DNA from: Prionace glauca
Lineage: Eukaryota > Chordata > Chondrichthyes > Carcharhiniformes > Carcharhinidae
Reading direction: 5' to 3'
Assembly: GCA_037974335.1 (NCBI GenBank)
Contig: CM075760.1
Span: 39,977,603 to 40,041,602, forward strand
Length of the DNA: 64,000 nt
Shown here: positions 42,994 through 52,495 of the stretch, piece by piece
How the letters are laid out: every line of letters begins with the position of its first letter
Numbering within the stretch: position 1 is the first letter of the stretch
Notes under the pieces: generated by a model
Told to the model about the DNA's origin: nothing
Seen by the model: only the letters and a program-made list of their open reading frames with translations
Databases searched by the model: none
Position numbers and translations under genes: made by a program

Positions 42994-44968
42994 GGAGCAG
43001 CTATTGCGGGTCTGTGATAAGTATATCCCTGTCAGGCAAGGAGGATTTGGTAGGCCCAGGGAACCGTGGTGCACCAAAAAAGTTGATTCGTTGGTTAGGA
43101 AGAAAAAGGAGGCTTATGTTCGGATGAGGCTTGAGGGCACAGGTAGTGCATTAGAAAGTTTTAGATTGGCTAGGAGGGAGTTGAAGAGGGAGTTAAGAAG
43201 GGCTAAAAGAGGGCATGAGATGATTTTGGCTGATAGGATTAAGGAGAACCCTAAGGCGTTTTACAGGTATGTCAAGAACAGAAGGTTGGTTAGGACAAGA
43301 TTAGGGCCAGTTACAGACAGTAGAGGGAAGTTGTGTGTGGAACCGGAGGAGATTGGAGAGGCGTTGAACCAATATTTCTCTTCGGTGTTCACGCAAGGGG
43401 ACAGGAATGTAGCTGAGGAGGACACTGGGGTGCAGGGGTGTGTAATAGATAGTATTGCAGTTGATACGGGGGATGTGCTGGATATTTTAGAGGGATTGAA
43501 AATAGATAAGTCCCCTGGTCCGGATGGGATTTACCCTAGGATTCTTTGGGAGGCAAGAGGGGTGATTGCGGAGCCTCTGGCTCTGATCTTCAGGTCGTCG
43601 TTAGTCTCTGGTATAGTACCAGAAGATTGGAGGACAGCAAATGTTGTCCCATTGTTTAAGAAGGGGAGAAGGGACTTCCCTGGGAATTATAGACCGGTGA
43701 GTCTTACTTCTGTGGTGGGTAAGGTTTTGGAAAGGATTATTAGAGACAGGATTTATAGTTATTTGGAAAGTAATGAGTTGATTAGAGACAGTCAGCATGG
43801 TTTTGTAGCGGGTAGGTCATGCCTTACTAACCTTATCGAGTTCTTTGAGAAAGTGACCAAAGAGGTGGATAGGGGTAAGGCAGTTGATGTGGTGTATATG
43901 GATTTTAGCAAGGCGTTTGATAAGGTTCACCATGGTAGGCTTCTGCAGAAAATGCAGATGTATGGGATTGGGGGTGATCTAGGTAATCGGATCAGGAATT
44001 GGCTAGCAGATAGGAGACAGAGAGTGGTGGTTGATGGGAAATATTCGACATGGAGTTCGGTTACAAGTGGTGTGCCTCAGGGATCTGTTTTGGGGCCACT
44101 GCTGTTTGTAATTTTTATTAATGATCTGGATGAGGGTATAGTTGGGTGGATTAGTAAGTTTGCTGATGACACCAAAGTCGGAGGTGTGGTAGATTGTGAG
44201 GAAGGGTGTCATAGTTTGCAGGATGACTTAGAAAGGTTACAGAGCTGGGCTGAGAGGTGGCGGATGGAGTTTAATGTGGAGAAGTGTGAGGTAATTCATT
44301 TCGGTAGGAATAACAGATGTGTTGAGTGTAGGGCTAACGGGAGGGCTTTGAATAGTGTGGAGGAGCAGAGGGATCTAGGTGTATGTGTACATAGATCCCT
44401 GAAAGTTGGGAATCAAGTAGATAAGGTTGTTAAGAAGGCATACGGAGTTTTGGCGTTTATTGGTAGGGGGATTGAATTTAGGAGTCGCAGCGTCATGATG
44501 CAACTGTACACATCTCTGGTGCGGCCGCACTTGGAGTTTTGTGTGCAGTTCTGGTCCCCACATTACAGGAAGGATGTAGAGGCTTTGGAGAGGGTGCAGA
44601 GGAGGTTTACCAGGATGTTGCCTGGTATGGAGGGGAGATCCTATGAGGAGAGATTGAGAGATTTGGGGTTGTTTTCGCTGGAAAGAAGGCGGCTAAGAGG
44701 GGATCTCATTGAAACATATAAGATGATTAGAGGTTTAGACAGGGTAGATAGTGATAGCCTTTTTCCTAGGATGGAGAAAGCTAGCACGAGGGGGCACGAT
44801 TTTAAATTAAGGGGGGGTAGTTATAGGACAGATGTCAGGGGTAGGTTCTTTACCCAGAGGGTGGTGAGGGACTGGAATGCCCTGCCAGCTGCAGTTGTAA
44901 ATGCACCTAGTTTGGGGGCATTTAAAAGATCTGTGGATAGGTTTATGGATGAAAAGGGATTGGTTTAG
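42944..44968 (+). CDS. CR1 ORF2 C-terminal part: reverse transcriptase
   Basis: A 674-codon open frame. In order: linker helix region rich in Arg and Lys; IDKSPGPDGIYPRILWEA; NYRPVSLTSVVGKVLERII; QHGFVAGRSCLTNLIEFF; motif A VVYMDFSKAFDKVHHGRL; motif B SGVPQGSVLGPLLFVIFIND; motif C KFADDTKV with the catalytic Asp pair; then WAERWRMEFNVEKCEVIHFG and the CR1 C-terminal domain LEFCVQFWSPHYRKDVEALE to WNALPAAVVNAPSL. All three catalytic Asp are present. Unlike most copies here it is uninterrupted, so the only lesion seen in ORF2 is the frameshift upstream. Confidence 0.93.
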   Translation: MEDYRDWEHPRCGDFFKEQLLRVCDKYIPVRQGGFGRPREPWCTKKVDSLVRKKKEAYVRMRLEGTGSALESFRLARRELKRELRRAKRGHEMILADRIKENPKAFYRYVKNRRLVRTRLGPVTDSRGKLCVEPEEIGEALNQYFSSVFTQGDRNVAEEDTGVQGCVIDSIAVDTGDVLDILEGLKIDKSPGPDGIYPRILWEARGVIAEPLALIFRSSLVSGIVPEDWRTANVVPLFKKGRRDFPGNYRPVSLTSVVGKVLERIIRDRIYSYLESNELIRDSQHGFVAGRSCLTNLIEFFEKVTKEVDRGKAVDVVYMDFSKAFDKVHHGRLLQKMQMYGIGGDLGNRIRNWLADRRQRVVVDGKYSTWSSVTSGVPQGSVLGPLLFVIFINDLDEGIVGWISKFADDTKVGGVVDCEEGCHSLQDDLERLQSWAERWRMEFNVEKCEVIHFGRNNRCVECRANGRALNSVEEQRDLGVCVHRSLKVGNQVDKVVKKAYGVLAFIGRGIEFRSRSVMMQLYTSLVRPHLEFCVQFWSPHYRKDVEALERVQRRFTRMLPGMEGRSYEERLRDLGLFSLERRRLRGDLIETYKMIRGLDRVDSDSLFPRMEKASTRGHDFKLRGGSYRTDVRGRFFTQRVVRDWNALPAAVVNAPSLGAFKRSVDRFMDEKGLV

Positions 44969-45084
44969 GCTAGTGGGTCATTGTTTTGTAACTGGTCGGC
45001 GCAACATCGTGGGCCGAAGGGCCTGTTCTGCGCTGTAATGTTCTATGTTCTATGTTCTATGTAACTCCAAGGCAGCATGGTGAG

Positions 45085-45665
45085 TGACTTGGAGGACAAC
45101 TTACAGGTGCTGGTGTTCCCATGTGTCTACTACCCTTGTCCTTCTGGATGGAGGAAGTCCTGGGTTTTGAAGGTGTTGTCTAATGATCTTTGGTGAATTG
45201 CTGGTGTGCATCTTTTAGATAGTAACATCGCTGCTACTGAGCGTCGGTTGTAGTGGGATTGAATGCTTGTGGATCTGGCGTCAATCAATTAGTCTGTTTT
45301 GTCCTCGATGATGTCAAGCATTATGAGTGTTGTTGGAGCGGCACCCATCCAGTCAAGTGGGGATTATTCCAGCACGCTCCTGAATTGTGCCTTGTAGATG
45401 GTGGACAGGCTCTGGGGAATCAAGGGGTGAGTTATACGCCTGGGTATTCCTGGCCTCTGACCTGCTATTGTAAGCACTGTGTTTATGTGGAGAGTCCAAT
45501 TGAAATTCTGGTCAATGGTAACAGCAAGAATGTTAACAGTGGGGGGATTCAGTGATGGAAAAACTATCGAATGTCAAGGGTCGGTGGTTAGATTTTCTGT
45601 TATTGGTGATGGACATTGCCTGGCATTTGTGTGGCTCGAATGTTACTTGCCATTTGTCAGCACAA
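45085..45665 (-). mobile_element. Old non-LTR RT fragment (same family as 14.2 kb)
   Basis: Reading in reverse, conserved words such as CTTGTAGATGGTGGACAGGC and AATGTTACTTGCCATTTGTC complement the RT C-terminal region of a jockey/Rex-type LINE. Multiple stops. It adjoins the CR1 tail. Confidence 0.6.
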
Positions 45666-45980
45666 AACATAAAGTCTAACGTAAATAGCATACTGTGGAC
45701 TTTCGAAATCTGAAATAAAAACAGAAAATAGCGGGTGATGTCAGTATTTTTGGCACTATCTCTGGCGTGAGAATCAGAACGAATGCTTCCCGTCCAGATG
45801 TCACATGGCAGGCTCGGATAAGATGGGTGTGCTCTCCTGCCATGTGGGTGCCCCAGTGGGCGCTTTCTGTGCTCTTAAACTCTGTGCCTTTTTTTCGGAG
45901 CCAGTCAGCAGAAAGCCATCCCGCCATTTGCACCTTAAACAAATCACAATATTGGACTCGATCAAAAGGAAACTAACGAA
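45666..45980. other. 3' flank of tRNA-Pro
   Basis: Contains AAAACAGAAAATAGCGGGTG near 45720, possibly a fragment of family Q. The TTTT on the minus strand at 45967-45964 can serve as a Pol III terminator for the tRNA gene. Confidence 0.5.
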
Positions 45981-46067
45981 GGGCTCGTCGGGGTTTTGAA
46001 CCCGGGACCTCTCGCATATGGGCTGAAGATACCCTAAGCGAGAATCATACCCCTAGACCAACGAGCC
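45981..46067 (-). tRNA. tRNA-Pro (anticodon AGG) with a 15-nt intron
   Basis: The minus strand begins GGCTCGTTGGTCTAGGGGTA and the acceptor stem GGCTCGT/ACGAGCC pairs perfectly with discriminator C. The anticodon loop is TTAGGG plus T, interrupted after position 37 by 15 extra bases TATCTTCAGCCCATA, exactly where tRNA introns lie. After removal a 72-nt tRNA-Pro(AGG) remains. The T stem CCGGG/CCCCG has one mismatch. A TTTT terminator follows about 14 nt downstream. Confidence 0.85.
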
Positions 46068-46629
46068 CGCATGTCACGGAACGCCACAATAAAAATTGTT
46101 TAACTTTGTACAAAGCAGTTCTGACACCTTCAGTGAAAGTCGAAACCGTTGGAAAAAAAACTCACCGCATCAGCATTTGTGGGCTTTAATCTCGAGCAAA
46201 ATATCCTTCCAATATTGTTGTCTCAACTGTTTGTAACTGTCTCTTTTTTTGTTTATAAAGTCAATAATTTTAGCCCAGCGACTTCAACATGTAACAACTT
46301 TAAGTCTGCCTTTGATATTTGATCACATTTGAAAGGTGTGGTCTGTCAGACAGTTAAAAGATCTGGAACATTTAAAGTATAGACTGATGACATTGTTCAC
46401 CTTGGAGATCTGCGGGATTGTGTGAATGGGTTCGGGGAACGATTGGAATTGATCTGATAGTAATGTGAGTAAAACAGTGTCAAATTTCCTAACAGTGACA
46501 ATCCTTAATCTCAGTGAGGGAAAACACTGAAACGGGACTCTATTGTCGCATTCACTATGAATACATTTTCTCTGATATTTAATCCCATGTGTTGTCCTGA
46601 CAATGAATCATTGATTATCAACATGTGTC
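46068..46629. other. Non-coding between tRNA-Pro and the V pseudogene
   Basis: AT-rich; nothing recognised. Confidence 0.45.
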
Positions 46630-46668
46630 AGATTTTGTATGAGGCCCCCGGGAACCTCATTCTCTGTG
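46630..46668 (-). promoter_or_regulatory. RSS with 23-bp spacer at the V pseudogene
   Basis: Minus strand: heptamer CACAGAG (46668-46662), 23-bp spacer, nonamer ACAAAATCT (46638-46630), placed directly after the Cys-Ala-Leu-Arg-Ala codons. The heptamer keeps CACAG and the nonamer the A-rich core, so it is a weakened but recognisable V-type signal. Confidence 0.82.
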
Positions 46669-46897
46669 GCTCTCAGTGCACAGTAATACACGGCGCTGCC
46701 TGTCACCTGCTAATCCTTCATGGACAAGTGAGAAATGTTTTGTTTTAGGTTGAGGTTCCCGCTGAAGTTTTCAAAACCCGTTGTTTTTAAACTTTGCTGT
46801 TTTTTCTGGATGAACTTCAGCTCTCTATTCCCCCGGCAGTGTCACAGCTCAAAGTGACACTTTCTCCAATCCGCTTTATTAATCTCACAGTTACTGC
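46669..46897 (-). pseudogene. TRAV: T-cell receptor alpha/delta-type V segment pseudogene
   Basis: The minus strand encodes RIGESVTLSCDTAGG (FR1 with the first Cys), then in another frame ELKFIQ and GFENFSGNLNLKQNISHLSM (FR2 end and FR3), an in-frame stop after MKD, then QVTGSAVYYCALRA (FR3 end with the second Cys) and a 23-RSS. The SAVYYCALR ending and the KFSGxL-like FR3 are typical of TCR alpha/delta V, not VH (YYCAR). CDR1 and the FR2 Trp are missing by deletion with a frame change, so it is non-functional. No leader exon was recognised. A remnant of another Ig-family V cannot be fully excluded. Confidence 0.8.
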
Positions 46898-47232
46898 TTT
46901 CTGAATGAAAACTACTTGCAATCAGTCGAGGTCAAATAGTTTAGTGTTTCATTTATGGAGACGTTTTCTTGTCATTTAGCCCGAGAATTTTACTCAGAAC
47001 TGAGTGATATTTCTGTCAGAACAAATGGTTAAATCTGACCCGTTACCACCCAGATTTGACCTTGTATCACCATCTCTATCGGCAGCGTTTTACATCATAT
47101 CACTGTCTTTCACTCTCTGTTTTTTCTTGACCTGCTGAACATGTGACATTTCCAACCCGGAAGCAAAAGTGCAAATCTCACTCCACCGATTCTGGCAGAG
47201 CTGCTTTGGACCAGGAAGGTTATACAAATCTT
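46898..47232. other. Upstream flank of the V pseudogene
   Basis: GTGCAAAT at 47168-47175 is one base from the Ig/TCR octamer ATGCAAAT, at a plausible distance upstream. No leader ATG was found. Confidence 0.35.
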
Positions 47233-47309
47233 TAAATCTTAATGCATCGAAGGCAGCCTGCGACCCTGAAAGCGCTGAATCCTAACCACGAAACCACCCG
47301 GATCCCATC
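47233..47309 (-). pseudogene. tRNA-Glu-like relic
   Basis: The minus strand has TCCGGGTGGTTTCGTGGTTAG and GATTCAGCGCTTTCAG, which follow the D-arm and anticodon loop (TTC) of tRNA-Glu. A weak CCTTCGATGC B box follows. Acceptor and anticodon stems do not pair, so it is decayed. Confidence 0.5.
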
Positions 47310-47700
47310 TGTCTAATTCTCCCAGATACTGATTACAGGAATGTACACAGCGCCAATTGTCCGCACTCACACTCCTTCCTTTCTGCTAAGATTTGAAATT
47401 GTTTATATTTTCACATTGGCTTCCAGTTTGATAAAAGCAGAGCTGTGATAAGGTGGTGTTGTTCAGTAGGTTTACCGCAGTAAGGTCTATGTCAGTTCGA
47501 TGCTAACGTTGCTCTTTGAATGGAGTCAGCTACAGTGAAATGTAATGCGGTCGAAGGTTGCCTACTCATTGTTACAGGAGGAACCAGCAAGGGCAGATTT
47601 GGGTAATTAACGGGATTGTGTAATGGGCTTGATATTTCTCCCTGTTGGTTAAAAGGGCACAAGTATTGAGTGACGATTTTCAGTTTGATGCTTTGTGTTG

Positions 47701-47772
47701 GGTTCTGTGGTGTAATGGTGAGCACTCTGGGCTCTGAATCCAGCGATCCGAGTTCAAATCTCGGCGGAGCCT
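47701..47772 (+). tRNA. tRNA-Gln (anticodon CTG)
   Basis: GGTTCTGTGGTGTAATGGTG start, anticodon loop CTCTGAA in stem CTGGG/TCCAG, B box GAGTTCAAATC and 3' end CGGAGCC. The acceptor stem GGTTCTG/CGGAGCC pairs with two G-U wobbles. 72 nt with discriminator T. No TTTT immediately downstream. It looks functional. Confidence 0.9.
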
Positions 47773-47934
47773 TCTTTGAATTTGCGAATACGGGTGATTG
47801 GTTTGCTAAAGGGCGCTTTGTTAAAATGTCTCACAAATTGCTCATTGAGAAGACAAATTTGTCAACCAGTTTTCCCTGCAATTACATTGCATATTGGCGC
47901 CGGATACCTGAAACGTTACTGTTTTCATTGTTTC

Positions 47935-48045
47935 GCTGCTTTTTTAATTCCTCTGTTGGAAATAAAAAGAAACGGTTGGTGTCACACAATAACAATTACA
48001 CTGGAGTCTGACAATTATTGAACAAGTGTGTGTGTGTGTGTGTGA
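47935..48045. repeat. Dispersed repeat plus (GT)n, pair with 60.2 kb
   Basis: GGTTGGTGTCACACAATAAC, ACTGGAGTCTGACAATTATT and GAACAAGTGTGTGTGTGTGT match 60225-60305 in order and spacing. Both end in (GT)n. Confidence 0.7.
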
Positions 48046-48574
48046 TTTGCGATAAATACCTGCTATCTTCCTTCAGAGTGCTGTTGATTCCATTGGTGAC
48101 GTTTCACACTTTGGCCTCTCGCCTCCCTCCTTTGTTTACATTGGGAGAGATAACAGAGTGAGTTACACCTTAAGCTGGACACAATGCCCACACTGTGGCT
48201 TCTCTGCCTCTCAGCGCGAACAATGGTTCTCTGGGGCTGTTGCAATGATCATGATTGGTATGTGGCCAAACCCCATGTTAAAAGCATTGGACAATGTAAA
48301 GATTATTCGTCCTGACAATACTTCATCAACAATAATAACGATTGTTGCTCTGGGACTAGCTGCGCCCCAGCCAATCTATTCAAGTACAGCTATGACACTA
48401 TCAAAACACAACATTGTGGAATTTTCGCAGACATTCCTGATTGCAAACGGCAGGACAAATCCAACTCGACCAACTTCCGCCCAATGAACGGAACTCGATC
48501 AACGTGGTAGAAAGTATCAAGGATTATTGAATAAGCAATAAGAATAATGGTAATAGTAATAATAATAATAATAA
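48046..48574. other. Non-coding, nothing recognised
   Basis: A leader-like ATGCCCACACTGTGGCTTCT at 48183 is not followed by a V exon that I can see. (AAT)n lies at 48557-48575. Confidence 0.4.
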
Positions 48575-48875
48575 TTTGCTCAGTGATGCTGCTGCCTCAC
48601 AGCGACAGGGGCACGTGTTCAATTCCGACGTATCATCAACGTCCGTGTAGAGTTGGCACATTCTCCCCGTGTCTGCATGGATTTCCTCGGAGTGCCCCGG
48701 TTTCCTCCCCAAAGGTCTGCGGATTAGGATGATTGGCTATGTGAAATTGACCCTCCTGTCAGGGGATTAGCAGGAGAAACATGTGCAATTACGGAAATAC
48801 GGCCTGGATGGGATTGTGGTCAGTCCAGACTCGATAGGCCGAATGGCCTTCTTCACTGTAGGGATTCTATGTGAT
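48575..48875 (+). mobile_element. tRNA-derived SINE without complete head
   Basis: Starts TTGCTCAGTGATGCTGCTGC, body TTTCCTCGGAGTGCCCCGGT and end CTCGATAGGCCGAATGGCCT. Moderately diverged. Confidence 0.8.
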
Positions 48876-49331
48876 ATTGAAGGAAAGCATTAGTACAGAC
48901 GATGTGGAAGAGTGGTGAGGTAACTGTGGCCAAACCATGGCTTACAAGGGATGAAGAAACATACAAATTGGCAAATTAATCCATTCACTTCAGAATTTGG
49001 AGCAGTTTTAAAATACAGCAAAAAAAGGACGGAGGGATTGATTGGGAAGGGGGCAATAGAGTATGGAAGTAAGAAGGTGGGAAACGTATCATAAGTTGAT
49101 CCATTTGTGGGCATTTTCAGAAAATTATTTAGGCTCTAAGATGGCACCTAAAGATTGGAAGGTAGCTTATATATCCACCATTCAAAAAGGGTAGAGAGAA
49201 ATAGGATGAACCGTAGACGTATGAGCCAAACATCAGGATTAGGAAGTTGCTCAGCATTTGGAAGGCAATGGCATAGTCAGACGAAGTGAATATGGATTTG
49301 CTAAAAGGAAATCATGCTAAGCAAATCTATT
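48876..49331. other. Non-coding with old LINE traces
   Basis: CCTAAAGATTGGAAGGTAGC near 49148 resembles the pEDWR(T/K)V part of a LINE RT, suggesting a decayed LINE into which the next CR1 inserted. Confidence 0.4.
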
Positions 49332-50346
49332 GGGGCACCCCACTGGTCAGTCACCAGTGGGGTGCCCCAGGGATCTGTTCTGGGACCCTTGCTGTTTGTC
49401 ATTTTCATAAATGACCTGGATGAGGAAGTGGAGGGATGGGTTAGCAAGTTCGCTGATGACACGAAGGTCGGCGGTGTTGTGGATGGTCTGGAAGGATGTC
49501 AAAAGTTGCAGCAGGACATAGATAGGATGCAGGAATGGGCGGAGAAGTGGCAGATGGACTTCAACGCGGACAAATGTGTAGTCGTCCATTTCGGCAGAAC
49601 CAACGGGATGAACGAGTACACTATCAAGGGCAGGAGTCTTAGTAGCGTCGAAGAGCAGAAGGATCTCGGGGTCCGGGTCCACAGGACTCTTAAATCGGCC
49701 TCGCAGGTGGAGGAGGTGGTCAAGAAGGCGTATGGTGTACTGGCCTTCATTAATCGAGGGATTGAGTTTAGGAGTCGGGAGGTAATGCTGCAACTTTACA
49801 GGACCCTCGTCAGGCCTCATTTGGAGTACTGTGCGCAGTTCTGGTCGCCTCACTATAGGAAAGACGTAGAAGCTATTGAAAGGGTGCAGAGGAGATTTAC
49901 AAGGATGTTGCCTGGACTGGGAGGCATGCCTTATGAAGATAGGTTGAGGGAGCTGGGACTCTTTTCCCTGGAGAGGCGAAAGTTGAGAGGCGACCTGATA
50001 GAAGTTTATAAAATGTTGAGAGGAATAGATAGGGTGGACTCTCAGAGGCTATTTCCCCGGGTTGAAATGGTCGTTACGAGAGGACACTGATTTAAGGTGC
50101 GGAGAGGGAAGTACAGAGGTGATGTTAGGGATAAGGTTTTCACTCAGAGGGTGGTGAGTGAATGGAATCGGCTGCCGTCATCGGTGGTGGAGGCGAACTC
50201 GCTGGGGTCTTTTAAAAGACTTCTGGATGAGTATATGGGGTTTAATGGGATTGGGGGTTATAGATAGGTCTATAGATTGGTGGGGTTGATGCGATCGGCG
50301 CAACTCGAGGGCCGAAGGGCCTGTTTGTGCTGTAATGTTCTATGTA
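49332..50346 (+). mobile_element. CR1 LINE 3' copy (group C) with snap-back 5' junction
   Basis: Open frame from RT motif B (SGVPQGSVLGPLLFVIFIND) and motif C KFADDTKVGG through WAEKWQMDFNADKCVVVHFG to RVEMVVTRGH; it continues as LINE with a stop at 50088. Tail TGTAATGTTCTATG. At its 5' end GGGGCACCCCACTGGT (49332-49347) is the exact reverse complement of 49353-49368, an inverted copy of the element's own first bases. Confidence 0.92.
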
Positions 50347-51419
50347 AATCTATGTATTGGAATTGTGTGAGAATGCAACTAATAGAGGTGACCAAGGAAA
50401 ATCGGTGTATATGGGTTATTTAGACTTAGAAGGGTTTTGGCAAGGTCTCATATATCATACAACCATAAAAAGTTGAAACAAATAGATAGTGTCTTGAGAT
50501 GGATAGAAATCTGTTTGGCAGGTAGGAGGCAAAGAGTTGGTAGAAATGGCTTTTTGTTTTCCAATTGCCTGGCAGTGACTGGTGAGGTACCACAGGAATC
50601 CGTGCTAGGAGCCTAATTGTTTGTATTATATAGAATTGATTTGATAGTGGGAACTAAATGTCCATGCCTTTACCCTTTCATGTCAGCTTTAAACTGCTGC
50701 ATCACACCCACTGAACATAAACATAGAGAAATAATCCCCCATCAGATTGAGGGAGAGTGAAATTGTTAACATCCTGGATTCCTACTCACCCAACAAAGAG
50801 AGGGGAGGATCAATAACTAACCCCTATACCACAACTTCCTCAATGAAAAGAGGAGGAATGTCATTATTTAGTCATTATTTAGTCCACTGCATCTCCACCC
50901 CCTCAGTGGTTAGAACCATCAGGGGCATTGCATCACAGGATAGAGAGAGGTAAACTATGAGCTCACTCTCCTCCCTCTCCCGAGCGTGTTCGGAAGGGAA
51001 CGGCTCTCTAATCGGGAGTCAGTTGTCATCAGTATAAATTAGCTTCCGGTTTTTTTTTGTCCAGATTTTGAAGTATCATTCTCATTATCAAAGTATCATT
51101 GAAGTATATAATACACATAAACTAACATATGCATATATATTTATGCAACATAATTCAAAAATGTTTCAACACGCTTGTTCCTGTTAATCATGTGCAGACA
51201 TTGATTTCCCATAATACAAATTTAAACAAGTAATAGAATCCTCTCCAGTTTTCACTGTTCTGTCCCTGATGATTCTGAGATGCATCAATGAATTATTTCA
51301 TTCACTCTCCTGATATATCCGTGCCACTCACATAAAAGACATTTACTCAGCAAAGCCTGAAAATGTGCTCCATTATTCGGATTGTTTGGATCACGTTCAG
51401 TTAACAATTGCCGGTAAAA
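50347..51419. other. Non-coding with LINE traces
   Basis: 50390-50640 reads like a decayed LINE RT region (GGTTATTTAGACTTAGAAGG for the motif A area and GGTGAGGTACCACAGGAATC for motif B), so the CR1 at 49.3 kb probably interrupts it. The rest is unrecognised. No immunoglobulin constant exon was seen here. Confidence 0.45.
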
Positions 51420-52350
51420 CTTGAAGCAACAGTTAAAACATATACACACTGACAATACTACACAAAACTATCACAATTAGAAATACAGGTGTAGCCGTAC
51501 ACACACACATACGAATGTGTCGACTCAAACTTGTACAAACAGGCACTAAAACAACAACATACGCACACAATCAAATATTTCCAAAAGCACTCACACAAAT
51601 ACACATAAAACACACAAGTTCATACACTTCTCTGTATCGGTACACAGACCCAGACACAAACACATACATGCATCGACAGATAGATGCATGTGCATGTAGA
51701 CCCACATAAATGCACAAACACATACATATACTCAAATAAGTATATATGTTAGCACACATTCACCCTGACAGGAATATACATAAAGACACAGACAATGTTA
51801 TGCACATTAACAGATATATATGGAAATGCATATAAACAAATAAGCAGGCTGCATATAGATGAATGGACAGCAAAACATTAGCACGCAAACATGTGGACAC
51901 AAACATTAACATGCTCATACAGAACAGAATATCATAGCACACATTACTACATATCGAAACACAAACACGAATCAAGATATCGTTACGAAGAACTATCAAC
52001 ACGTGTATACATACATACACGTTAACAGGTACACACAGACAAATAGGGAAAACAGACGCACACAGAAAGGGAAACAAACATTACTAGAATGACAGAAATT
52101 AAGACATAGTAAGAGATAGAGGCACATGTGCACCGATTAAGAGTGGCATTAATAATTATACATGGACTTAACACAATAATAGAGTCATACACACACAATA
52201 CCAGAAAAATAAAATATATACTCAGATGCAGACACACAACTACACAAATCAACAAATACAGGGAAATGAATGTGTACATTAACGCTCTTGGACATACATT
52301 AACTCAGAGCCAAAGATTAATGCAGAGCACGAGATGATCATGCACACGCA
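51420..52350. repeat. AC-rich low-complexity tract
   Basis: About 0.9 kb of imperfect ACACA/ACATACA sequence with strong strand asymmetry (A and C on plus). The Cys/Val-rich minus ORFs are artefacts of it. Confidence 0.75.
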
Positions 52351-52495
52351 CACAAATGCAAAATCTTAATTAAGGTAAATGATGAAAGTAAAATTTAAAC
52401 ATGAATTTTAATGGACATATCTACCGACAACTCGCCCAATGTACATTGCACCAAAAACACGTGGAAAAACTAAATTAAGCTAGTGATCTACTTAC

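Larger units (their letters stand above)
41937..45061 (+). mobile_element. CR1 LINE (group B), long copy with ORF1 tail, endonuclease and RT
   Basis: About 3.1 kb. It begins in the C-terminal end of ORF1 (41951-42085), where WDLYQRDGIHLNQRGTNIL is the SGNH/esterase-type ORF1 end of CR1. ORF2 follows with endonuclease and RT. It ends in GGGCCGAAGGGCCTGTTCTG and a tail of three TTCTATG units. 5'-truncated in ORF1 and with one frameshift between the endonuclease and RT, but otherwise open, so it is a young copy. Confidence 0.93.

Noticed and set aside
48183-48245. Leader-like peptide MPTLWLLCLSARTMVLWGCC
   Set aside because: Resembles a signal peptide, but no donor followed by a V exon or RSS could be found downstream.
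50640-51010. Possible Cmu4 exon upstream of the membrane exons
   Set aside because: No frame shows the expected Cys, Trp and YxC pattern; sequence looks non-coding.
51571-52279. Cys/Val-rich minus-strand open frames
   Set aside because: They translate the AC-rich low-complexity tract; residues follow the repeat, not a protein family.
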